This document shows, piece after piece, positions 47,907 to 56,815 of a DNA stretch of 64,000 nucleotides (positions are counted from its first letter, which is position 1; every line of letters begins with the position of its first letter). The notes under the pieces are model-generated. The model saw only the letters and a program-made list of their open reading frames with translations, searched no databases and had not been told where the DNA came from. The DNA comes from Gordonia jacobaea (GTDB lineage: Bacteria > Actinomycetota > Actinomycetes > Mycobacteriales > Mycobacteriaceae): positions 310,001 to 374,000 of the forward strand of contig NZ_LDTZ01000013.1 in the NCBI RefSeq assembly GCF_001186365.1, in the 5' to 3' direction. The position numbers were made by a program, and so were the translations under genes.

Positions 47907-48293
47907 ATGGAACTCGTCGGCTGCGTGGTTGCGCTGTGGCTGGTCGCGCTCGCCGACATCGACCGTCGCACCTCGCGGCTGCCGACCGTGCTGCTGTGGC
48001 CAGGTCTCGTCGCAGTCGGGGTTTCGTGCTGCGTGCGGCCGTCCATCGCGCTCGCAGCGGTCGCTGCCGCAGGTCCCTATCTCGTGGGGTGGCTGGCCGG
48101 TCTCTGCGGTGGTGGCGACGTGAAGTTGGCGCTCGTGCTCGGCGGCATGCTCGCCGACCCGGCGTCGGCGTTGCTGATGGTGCTTGCCGCTCAGGTACTC
48201 GGGCTGCTGACGCGACGAGGGCGGCAGCGCTGGCCGCACGGGCCGCCGATGATCGCCTCGGGTGCGACGCTGTTCGTGGCCGGCTCGGGATGA
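47907..48293 (+). CDS. Short prepilin peptidase-like protein (A24 family)
   Basis: This 128-residue membrane protein carries the two aspartates of A24 peptidases. The first is in the [15 protein letters not shown] block and the second in the GGGDVKLAL motif (GxGD type). It lacks the N-terminal methyltransferase domain of full-length PilD. No pilus genes are nearby, so its substrate is elsewhere or it is an orphan. The place between aroE and aroC matches Rv2551c. Confidence 0.85.
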   Translation: MELVGCVVALWLVALADIDRRTSRLPTVLLWPGLVAVGVSCCVRPSIALAAVAAAGPYLVGWLAGLCGGGDVKLALVLGGMLADPASALLMVLAAQVLGLLTRRGRQRWPHGPPMIASGATLFVAGSG

Positions 48294-48342
48294 GAAGACG
48301 TGGTTGGGGTGTCGCCGCCGTCACATGGAACAATTGATCCTT

Positions 48343-49529
48343 GTGTTGCGCTGGATAACCGCCGGAGAGTCTCATGGCCCGGCCCTTGTTGCCATTGTCG
48401 AAGGCATGGTCGCCGGGGTGGAGATCACCTCGACCGACATCGCCGAACAACTCGCACGCCGCAGGCTCGGCTACGGGCGTGGTGCGCGCATGAAGTTCGA
48501 GGCCGACAAGGTGAGTGTGCTCGGAGGTGTGCGGCACGGGCTGACGCTCGGAGGGCCGGTGGCGATCGAGATCGCCAACAGCGAGTGGCCCAAGTGGGAG
48601 ACCGTGATGGCCGCCGATCCCGTCGACCCCGCAGAGCTAGAGGGCAGCGCGCGCAACGCCGCGCTGACCCGACCCCGGCCGGGTCACGCCGACTACTCCG
48701 GCATGCTCAAGTACGGATTCGACGACGCTCGTCCGGTGCTCGAGCGCGCGAGCGCCCGCGAGACCGCTGCGCGCGTCGCGGCAGGTACCGTCGCGCGCAA
48801 CTTCCTGCGCCAGGTTTTCGGGATCGAGGTGATCTCGCACGTGATCTCGATCGGTGGCAGCACCCCGTATGTCGGTCCGCCGCCGACGATTTCGGACCTC
48901 ACGGCGATCGACGAGAGCCCGGTGCGTGCCTTCGACAAGGCCGCCGAGGAATCGATGATCGCCGAGATCGAGACCGCGAAGAAAGAGGGCGACACACTCG
49001 GCGGCGTCGTCGAGATCGTCGCGACCGGTGTCCCTGTCGGGCTCGGTTCTCATGTCAGCGGCGAGACCCGTCTCGATTCGCGGCTGGCGGGCGCGCTGAT
49101 GGGCATCCAAGCCATCAAGGGTGTCGAGGTCGGCGACGGCTTCGAGACCGCACGTCGTCGTGGCAGCGCCGCGCACGACGAGATGGTGCCCGGGCCCGAC
49201 GGAGTACTCCGGTCGACCAACCGCGCAGGCGGCCTCGAGGGCGGCATGACCAACGGCGAGGACATCCGCGTTCGCGTCGCCATGAAGCCTATTTCCACGG
49301 TGCCGCGCGCACTCTCGACCATCGACATGGCGACCGGTGAGCAGGCGCAGGCCATTCACCAGCGTTCCGACGTCGTCGCTGTGCCCGCGGCGGGTGTCGT
49401 CGCCGAGTCGATGGTCGCGCTCGTCGTCGCGCAGGCTGCTCTCGAGAAGTTCGGTGGCGATTCGGCGACCGAGACCTCCGACAACCTGGCCGGATACCTC
49501 AAGCGCGTCGCGCAGCGCGGAGCGCGGTC

Positions 49530-49533
<4 letters not shown>
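48343..49533 (+). CDS. aroC: Chorismate synthase
   Basis: This 396-residue FMN-dependent enzyme converts EPSP to chorismate. It starts [21 protein letters not shown] and includes [52 protein letters not shown] and [12 protein letters not shown], all conserved. GTG 48343 matches the usual MLRWIT start; ATG 48325 would add six residues. It overlaps aroK by 4 bases, and aroK overlaps aroB, so the three are translationally coupled. Confidence 0.97.
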
Positions 49534-51193
<1,660 letters not shown>

Positions 51194-51208
51194 TCTCGCG
51201 GATACCGA

Positions 51209-51757
51209 TCAGGCCGGATCGGCGCCCGAGTTCGCGACTCTGCGGTCGTCGGTGCGCTCGATGACGGCGGTGTCGTCGTCGCGGTCGGAAGTCTCGCGGT
51301 TGGATTCGTCGTCGAGACGTCGTTGCTCTTTGCGCTGGTCACGCCGGGTGAGCCAGCGGCCGATGGACGCGCCGAAGAACGCCGGGAAGAAGATGAGAAG
51401 CGCGATGAACGAGCCGCCGGCGATGATCTCGATGAAGAAGCTCGACTCGCTGATTCCCTGAACACCGATGGTGCCGAGAATCCAGCAGATCAGGCACGAG
51501 AACAGGCCCGCGAAGACGCCGGCCTTGAGCCAACGGATCGTGAGGTCGTCGTAGTCGTCGGGGTCGGGGTGTGCCCGGGCGTCGCGGATACCGTCGAAAC
51601 CGCCCCATACCAGCGCAATGAAGACAACCGCAGCGACCGCGATGGTCTTCCATGCCGTCGAGTGAAGTGGTGATTGAACGACTGCGATACCGAGGAGAAT
51701 ACGAGCGACGACGTGGACCGCGGTCATGACGACACCGCGCAGCAACCAGGACACCAT
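51209..51757 (-). CDS. Small integral membrane protein (B-4DMT family)
   Basis: This 182-residue protein has about four membrane helices and begins MVSWLLRGVVMTAVHVVAR, followed by WKTIAVAAVVFIALVWGGFDG. The soluble tail is strongly charged (RRDQRKEQRRLDDESNRE). It resembles the actinobacterial B-4DMT transporter family, represented by Rv2536 beside aroD. No substrate is known. ATG 51757 fits the family N-terminus and a -10-like TATGCT eight bases upstream; ATGs at 51768 and 51775 would add residues. It is convergent with aroB. Confidence 0.78.
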   Translation of the reverse strand: MVSWLLRGVVMTAVHVVARILLGIAVVQSPLHSTAWKTIAVAAVVFIALVWGGFDGIRDARAHPDPDDYDDLTIRWLKAGVFAGLFSCLICWILGTIGVQGISESSFFIEIIAGGSFIALLIFFPAFFGASIGRWLTRRDQRKEQRRLDDESNRETSDRDDDTAVIERTDDRRVANSGADPA

Positions 51758-51764
51758 GGCCGAC

Positions 51765-51770
51765 AGCATA
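51765..51770 (-). promoter_or_regulatory. Candidate -10 element for the B-4DMT gene
   Basis: TATGCT on the minus strand ends 8 bases before ATG 51757, which would make the message leaderless. A weak TTCGAG lies at -35 distance (17-base spacer). The element is downstream of the hairpin at 51796-51836, so the gene would be expressed separately from the catabolic operon. Confidence 0.35.
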
Positions 51771-51795
51771 CTCATGGGTAGCGTGATCTCGAACA

Positions 51796-51836
51796 CGCGG
51801 GAGTGGAGTGGCGTGGTTCGCCACCCCACTCCCGCG
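51796..51836. terminator. Strong hairpin after the shikimate-uptake operon
   Basis: An 11-base-pair stem (51796-51806 with 51826-51836), one mismatch, then 6 more pairs (51808-51813 with 51819-51824) enclose a 5-base loop. It begins 19 bases after the stop of the minus-strand transporter gene and has no U-tract, a form common in actinomycetes. Confidence 0.75.
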
Positions 51837-51854
51837 CGGGAAATCGTTGCGATG

Positions 51855-53207
51855 TCAGGCCGCGAGCGCCGTGGCGCTGCGGGGTGTCGCCGTCACCGGC
51901 GCGGCTCCGAGGTCGTCGGTCGCGACATCCTTGGTCTCGCGGGCGGTGAGCGCGGCCGCAGCCGCGATCAGGCAGATGGCCGCGGTGAAGATGCTGATCA
52001 CCACCCAGCCGCCGTCTCCGACGCCTCCCAGTGCGGTCACGATCGACGGCGCGAAGCCCGCCATGAGGAATCCGAGCTGCGTACCGATGGCGAGGCCGGA
52101 GAAGCGGACCCGGGTGGAGAACATCTCGCCGTAGAAGGCGGGCCACACGGCGTTGGCAGCTGCGTAGCCGAACGAGAAGGTGAGCACGGCGAGCACGAAG
52201 GTCAGCAGGTGATTGCCCTGACTCATCGAGAGCATGTAGAAGGGCATCAGGATGGCCGACGTGAGCGCGCCGTAGATGAAGACGGGCTTGCGTCCGATGC
52301 GGTCGGCGAGGGCACCGAAGAGCGGCTGGGTGATCAACGCGCCGATATTGGCGACGACCACGAGCCACAGGGTGAGCCCGGCGTCGAGCCCGACGTGCTT
52401 GCCGTAGGCGAGAGCGAGATTGGCGAAAACCGTCGAGACCGCTGCGATGAAGGCGCACAACACGACTCGCGCTACATCACGCCAGTGGTCGCGCATCAGG
52501 GGTACCAGTGGCATGCGTGCGATGTCGCCGGATTCGCGGGCCTCGGTGAATTGCGGTGTCTCGTGCAGTCGACGTCGGATGAAGAAGGCGACGAGAACGA
52601 CGACGGCCGACAGCCAGAACGGAACACGCCAGCCCCACGAATACTTCGCGTCGTCGGGAAGTGCCATGAAGGGGATCAGCACGAGCGAGGCCAGGATGAG
52701 TCCGCCCTGGGTTCCGGTCAGCGTCCAGGACGTGAAGAACGCACGACGGTGGTCGGGCGCGTGCTCGAGTGCCAACGAGCTGGCGCCTGCCTGTTCACCT
52801 GCTGCGGAGAACCCCTGGAGCAGACGACAGATCACGAGCAGGGTTGGCGCGAGCCAACCGATCTGATCGAAGGTCGGCAGACACCCGATGACGAACGTCG
52901 ACACGCCCATCAGCAAGAGTGTGAACATCAGTACGCGCTGGCGACCGATGCGATCACCGAAATGGCCGAGGATCAACGCTCCGATCGGGCGCGCGATGTA
53001 GGCGACACCGAACGTGGCGAACGACATCACGAGCGCCGCGTTGTCGTCCGACGGGAAGAACACGTGCGGGAAGATCAGCGCTGCGGCGGAGCCGAAGAGG
53101 AAGAAGTCGTAGTACTCGACCGCACTGCCCATGAAACCCGCGAGTGCGGCGTGTCGTGGTGTGCGTTTCCCGACGGCTCCGGTGCCGTCGGATTCGGTGG
53201 TGGTCAT
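51855..53207 (-). CDS. MHS-family MFS transporter, probable shikimate/quinate importer
   Basis: This 450-residue, 12-helix protein belongs to the metabolite:H+ symporter branch of MFS. It shows AALAGFMGSAVEYYDFFLFG, YIARPIGALILGHFGDRIGRQ, the LQGFSAAGEQAGASSLALEHAP block, and FGALADRIGRKPVF in the second half. Shikimate (ShiA), alpha-ketoglutarate and proline/betaine permeases share this pattern. The neighbouring dehydrogenase and dehydroshikimate dehydratase point to shikimate or quinate as the substrate. It lies 43 bases after the dehydrogenase gene on the same strand, and a strong hairpin follows its stop. Confidence 0.85.
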   Translation of the reverse strand: MTTTESDGTGAVGKRTPRHAALAGFMGSAVEYYDFFLFGSAAALIFPHVFFPSDDNAALVMSFATFGVAYIARPIGALILGHFGDRIGRQRVLMFTLLLMGVSTFVIGCLPTFDQIGWLAPTLLVICRLLQGFSAAGEQAGASSLALEHAPDHRRAFFTSWTLTGTQGGLILASLVLIPFMALPDDAKYSWGWRVPFWLSAVVVLVAFFIRRRLHETPQFTEARESGDIARMPLVPLMRDHWRDVARVVLCAFIAAVSTVFANLALAYGKHVGLDAGLTLWLVVVANIGALITQPLFGALADRIGRKPVFIYGALTSAILMPFYMLSMSQGNHLLTFVLAVLTFSFGYAAANAVWPAFYGEMFSTRVRFSGLAIGTQLGFLMAGFAPSIVTALGGVGDGGWVVISIFTAAICLIAAAAALTARETKDVATDDLGAAPVTATPRSATALAA

Positions 53208-53250
53208 GTTGGGTACTCCTCTGGTGCGATTGTGCCTGGTGGCAGGGCGG

Positions 53251-54123
53251 TCAGGACGCGTTTGCGACGAGTTGGCGGAAGTGACGGGTCATTCGATCGG
53301 CATCCGGGTTCAGCCCGGTGATCAGCGCGAATGCGTCGACGGCCTGGTAGACGGCCATGTGGCCTCCGTCGAGGGTTGGTGCACCCACCGCACGCGCGGC
53401 CTGCAGCAGCGCGGTGTCGAGGGGGCGGTAGACGATGTCGGCGACCCAGAGGTCGGGCCGCAGCAGCGCGGCGTCGAACGCGATGCCGGGATGCTCGGCC
53501 ATTCCGGTCGGCGTCGCGTGGACGACGCCGGAACTCTCCGGAAGCAGTGCGGGGAGCTTGTCGAACGCCGCGGCGTCGACACTCGGTAGTGGGTGGCGGG
53601 TGGCGAGGTCGTGTGCGAGGGCTCCGGCACGGTCGACGTCGAGGTCGACGACGGTGAGATGGGCGGCACCGAGCCGAAGTAGCGCGTCCGCGACCGCCGT
53701 TCCCGCGCCGCCCGCGCCGACCAGTACGACGTCGGCGAGGTCGGCGTCGGGCAGACCCTCGGTGAAGCCGTGCGCGAATCCCGTTGTGTCGGTGTTGTAT
53801 CCGACGTCGCCGTCGTCGGTGAACAGGACGGTGTTCACCGCGCCGAGCGTGGCCGCGACGGGATCGACATGGTCGAGATGCGCCATGACCAACTGCTTGC
53901 ACGGATGGGTGACGTTGACCGCGTCGAATCCGAGCGCGCGGGCCCAGGACAGCACCTCGCCGATGCGATCGGGGGAGATGTCCGCCGCGGCAAGGTCGAT
54001 CGGCCGGTAGCTGTAGTCGAGGCCGAACGCGCGGCCCTCGGCCATGTGCATCGCCGGGGTCAACGACGGTCCGACGCCAGTGCCGATGAGTCCGACCAGA
54101 TAGCTGGTCTCGGAAGGTTCCAT
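53251..54123 (-). CDS. Shikimate/quinate dehydrogenase, catabolic NAD type
   Basis: This 290-residue AroE paralogue resembles the quinate/shikimate dehydrogenase QsuD of Corynebacterium. The substrate loop reads GTGVGPSLTPAMHMAEG, with Ser-Leu-Thr instead of the biosynthetic Ser-x-Ser. AVNVTHPCKQLV holds the catalytic Lys and YNTDTTGF the Asp. The Rossmann loop VGAGGAGTAVADAL is followed by VVDLDVDRA, where the Asp favours NAD+. It should oxidise shikimate to 3-dehydroshikimate and possibly quinate to 3-dehydroquinate. The ATG at 54123 lies 13 bases from a TetR-type operator. It is the first gene of the operon with the transporter. Confidence 0.9.
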   Translation of the reverse strand: MEPSETSYLVGLIGTGVGPSLTPAMHMAEGRAFGLDYSYRPIDLAAADISPDRIGEVLSWARALGFDAVNVTHPCKQLVMAHLDHVDPVAATLGAVNTVLFTDDGDVGYNTDTTGFAHGFTEGLPDADLADVVLVGAGGAGTAVADALLRLGAAHLTVVDLDVDRAGALAHDLATRHPLPSVDAAAFDKLPALLPESSGVVHATPTGMAEHPGIAFDAALLRPDLWVADIVYRPLDTALLQAARAVGAPTLDGGHMAVYQAVDAFALITGLNPDADRMTRHFRQLVANAS

Positions 54124-54135
54124 GAGCTGCTCCGT

Positions 54136-54155
54136 AATGTACGAACTAGTACGTT
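54136..54155. promoter_or_regulatory. TetR-type operator 2, upstream of the catabolic dehydrogenase
   Basis: AATGTACGAACTAGTACGTT shares the GTAC-N6-GTAC frame and outer AAT/TT bases with the perfect palindrome at 54961-54980. It lies 13 bases ahead of the dehydrogenase ATG, where a bound repressor would block transcription. The match to the tetR-dehydratase site implies one regulator for both. Confidence 0.8.
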
Positions 54156-54264
54156 CGCAATCGAGTAGAGCACTGTGCGCTGCGTCTCGTCAACAGTTTC
54201 GTGTGATTGGAATCGCACAAGAAGACGCAGAGGATCCTGACGGGCCTCGCTCGAGGAAGTGGGT

Positions 54265-54909
54265 TCAGGCGGTGGTCGTGAGCCATCCGACGACGACGTC
54301 GCCGATCATTCTGCGCAGGTGAGCGCGGTGCGACGTCTCGGTCAGATCGACGTCGAAGAGGTAGCCGAACGTGTAGCGATTGGCCACCTGGAACACGCAG
54401 TACGAGCTGATCACCAGGTGGACATCGAGTGCACTGACGTCGGTCCGGAACAGGCCGGCTGCACGACCGTCGGCGAGTATTTCGTCGAGGAGCGACGTCG
54501 CGGGTGCGCTCAACTGCGGGAGATCGGTGAGTCTCCGGATGAAGTCACCGCGATGGATGTTCTCGATCGAGACCAGGCGGATGAAGTCGTCGTTGTCGAT
54601 GTGATGGTCGAAGGTGACTTCGGCGAGTCGTCGGATCGCCTCGATCGGATCGGCGTGGTCGACGCGCAGCTTCTGTTCCGCCTGACGGATTCCTCGGTAC
54701 GCCCGGTCCAGAACCGCCAGGTAGAGGCCCTCTTTGCCGCCGAAGTAGTAGTAGATCATCCGTTTGGTGGTGCGCGTGCGTTCGGCGATCTCGTCTACGC
54801 GGGCGCCCGAGTATCCCGACTCGGCGAAGACCTCGGTGGCAACGTCGAGCAGTTCTGCACGTGTGCGCTCGGGATCGCGCTGGAGTTCGGATTTCGGCTT
54901 GGCGGCCAC
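54265..54909 (-). CDS. TetR-family transcriptional regulator of the shikimate catabolic genes
   Basis: The N-terminal helix-turn-helix of this 214-residue protein is classic TetR: RTRAELLDVATEVFAESGYSG, VDEIAERTRTTKRMIYYYFGGKEGLYLAV. The C-terminal domain resembles TetR_C_33-type sensors of aromatic-pathway regulators. GTG 54909 is 77 bases from the divergent dehydratase gene, and the gap contains a perfect GTAC-N6-GTAC palindrome; a near copy lies upstream of the dehydrogenase. It is thus probably an autoregulated repressor of uptake and breakdown. The inducer may be shikimate, dehydroshikimate or protocatechuate. Confidence 0.9.
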   Translation of the reverse strand: MAAKPKSELQRDPERTRAELLDVATEVFAESGYSGARVDEIAERTRTTKRMIYYYFGGKEGLYLAVLDRAYRGIRQAEQKLRVDHADPIEAIRRLAEVTFDHHIDNDDFIRLVSIENIHRGDFIRRLTDLPQLSAPATSLLDEILADGRAAGLFRTDVSALDVHLVISSYCVFQVANRYTFGYLFDVDLTETSHRAHLRRMIGDVVVGWLTTTA

Positions 54910-54950
54910 GGTGGGAGCTTACTTGCGAGGCGTCTGTCCGTGACGAACCA

Positions 54951-54980
54951 TTGCCACCGCAATGTACCAATTGGTACATT
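54951..54980 (+). promoter_or_regulatory. Promoter of the dehydroshikimate dehydratase gene
   Basis: TTGCCA (54951-54956) and TACATT (54975-54980) are separated by 18 bases and resemble principal sigma factor elements. The -10 box forms the right end of the palindromic operator. Transcription would start about 7 bases later, at or next to ATG 54987, and no Shine-Dalgarno sequence exists, so the mRNA is probably leaderless. Confidence 0.65.
54961..54980. promoter_or_regulatory. TetR-type operator 1, perfect 20-base palindrome
   Basis: AATGTACCAATTGGTACATT is a perfect palindrome between the divergent tetR and dehydratase genes. It covers the -10 box of the dehydratase promoter, so bound repressor would shut it directly. 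The related site at 54136-54155 is weaker in symmetry, which may give graded control. Confidence 0.88.
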
Positions 54981-54986
54981 GATGTG

Positions 54987-56759
54987 ATGAAGACCTCGAT
55001 TGCGACCGTCTCGGTGTCTGGCTCACTCGTCGAGAAACTGCACGCGTGCGCCGACGCGGGGTTCGACGGCGTGGAGATCTTCGAGCCCGATCTGATCGCC
55101 GCAGACCAGTCCCCGGAGGAGATTCGAGCTCTCGCACACAGGCTCGGGCTGGCGCTGTACCTATATCAGCCGCTACGCGACATCGAAGGTGTCAGCGAGG
55201 CGAGATTCGCCGACAATCTGCGACGCGCGGACGCGACATTCGCCACGGCTGCGCGACTGGGTATCGACACGGTCCTCGTGTGCAGCAATGTCGCCACCGC
55301 AACGATCGACGACGACGCGGTGTCCGCCGATCAGCTCCGACGCGTCGGCGATCTCGCGGCCGGACACGGCCTTCGCATCGCCTTCGAAGCCCTCGCCTGG
55401 GGACGGTTCGTCGACGACTACCGGCGTTCATGGCGCATCGTCGAGCTCGCCGACCATCCGGCAGTCGGCCTGTGTCTCGACAGTTTTCACGTGCTCTCGC
55501 GCGGGCACGATCCGTCGGCGATCCGAGCGATCCCGGGGGAGAAGATCTTCTTTCTCCAACTCGCCGACGCCCCGGCACTGTCCATGGACGTGTTGTCGTG
55601 GAGTCGGCACCATCGCTTGTTCCCTGGCGAAGGCGCGTTCGATCTCGAGGACTTCGTCGGTCATGTCCTGGCTGCCGGATACACCGGCCCGCTGTCGTTG
55701 GAGGTCTTCAATGACACGTTCCGACAGACCGACCCCGTACCGACGGCGGCGCACGCGCATCGGTCGCTGCTGTGGTTGCAGGATCGGCTCGACCTGATCG
55801 ACATCCCGGATCCCAAGCCCCCGACAGGATTCGACTTCGTCGAGATCAAATCCGAGGACACCCGCGAGGTCGAGGCCATGTTGCACCAGCTTGGCTTCGT
55901 CGGCCGCGGCCGACATCGGAGCAAGCCGGTCACGTTGTGGACGGCGGGTCAGGCGCGGGTGGTTCTCAACGAGCAACAGGCGCGTGACGAGTCGCCGCAC
56001 ATCGCGGCCATCGGACTCCAGGTATCCGACCCGGACGCGGTGAGCAGACGCGCTTCGATCCTCGGTGCGCCTGCGGTCAATCGGCGCACGCACGCGTCGG
56101 AGCACGCGTTCGGCACGACGATCGTGCCGGGCGGCACCGAGGTCTTCTGGACGGGCGCGACCGCCGACTCGCCCCGCTGGGTCGACGAGTTCGACGACGG
56201 ACTGCCGACAACAAGCACGACGATTCGCGCGATCGACCACGTCAACCTCACCCAGCAGTGGGAGACCGCCGACGACGCACGGCTCTTCCTGATGAGCGTG
56301 TTCGGTCTCGACGCCGACGACCCCGTCGAAGTGCCAGGACCGCGCGGGTTGATCCGCAGCCAGGTGTTGCGCTCTGCGGACGGTGCCGTCCGGGTTCCGC
56401 TCAACGTCGCACCGCACGTCCTCGACTCCGAGGCGATCGCGCAGCACGTCGCGTTTGCCTGTGATGACGTGCTCGGACTCGCGCGTCGCGCACACGACGC
56501 CGGCCTGCAGTTCCTGCGTGTCCCGGACAACTACTACGACTACGTCCGCGGACGCTTCGGTATTGACGAGGATCTGCTGGCGCAACTGCGCGAGCTCGGC
56601 GTGCTCTACGACCGCAGCTCTGATCCGGCCGGCGGCTACCTGCTGCACTTCTACACCCGCACGGTGGGCCGAGTCTTCTTCGAATTCGTCCAACGGTTCG
56701 ACGCCTACGACGGATACGGCATCGACAACGCACCCGTGCGGCTCGCCGCACAGCAGTGA
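54987..56759 (+). CDS. 3-Dehydroshikimate dehydratase fused to VOC/HPPD-like domain
   Basis: This 590-residue protein has an N-terminal xylose-isomerase-like barrel that dehydrates 3-dehydroshikimate to protocatechuate. The metal ligands are visible as Glu134 (AFEALAWG), Asp165 (CLDSFHVL), Gln191 (FFLQLADA) and Glu239 (SLEVFND). The C-terminal half (about 310-590) is a vicinal-oxygen-chelate domain like 4-hydroxyphenylpyruvate dioxygenase, with HVNLTQQWET and FFEFVQRFD. The layout matches QuiC/QsuB fusions, where the second domain's role is unclear. ATG 54987 gives residue numbers in line with the family. Its expression is probably controlled by the adjacent TetR. Confidence 0.92.
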   Translation: MKTSIATVSVSGSLVEKLHACADAGFDGVEIFEPDLIAADQSPEEIRALAHRLGLALYLYQPLRDIEGVSEARFADNLRRADATFATAARLGIDTVLVCSNVATATIDDDAVSADQLRRVGDLAAGHGLRIAFEALAWGRFVDDYRRSWRIVELADHPAVGLCLDSFHVLSRGHDPSAIRAIPGEKIFFLQLADAPALSMDVLSWSRHHRLFPGEGAFDLEDFVGHVLAAGYTGPLSLEVFNDTFRQTDPVPTAAHAHRSLLWLQDRLDLIDIPDPKPPTGFDFVEIKSEDTREVEAMLHQLGFVGRGRHRSKPVTLWTAGQARVVLNEQQARDESPHIAAIGLQVSDPDAVSRRASILGAPAVNRRTHASEHAFGTTIVPGGTEVFWTGATADSPRWVDEFDDGLPTTSTTIRAIDHVNLTQQWETADDARLFLMSVFGLDADDPVEVPGPRGLIRSQVLRSADGAVRVPLNVAPHVLDSEAIAQHVAFACDDVLGLARRAHDAGLQFLRVPDNYYDYVRGRFGIDEDLLAQLRELGVLYDRSSDPAGGYLLHFYTRTVGRVFFEFVQRFDAYDGYGIDNAPVRLAAQQ

Positions 56760-56789
56760 CACCGCGGCTCGCCGCGCAGCAGTGACGCC
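56738..56789 (+). repeat. 26-base tandem duplication across the dehydratase stop codon
   Basis: A 26-base unit (56738-56763) that contains the end of the dehydratase gene, including its TGA at 56757-56759, is repeated at 56764-56789 with 24 of 26 bases identical. The second copy is non-coding and ends 18 bases before the pepQ start region. It looks like a recent slippage event. Confidence 0.8.
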
Positions 56790-56815
56790 GCGGCCCTCCG
56801 AGTAGCGTGAGTGGC

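Noticed and set aside
53131..53589. Plus-strand frame opposite the transporter start and dehydrogenase end
   Set aside because: It has no ribosome-binding site or domain, and both minus-strand genes are clear.
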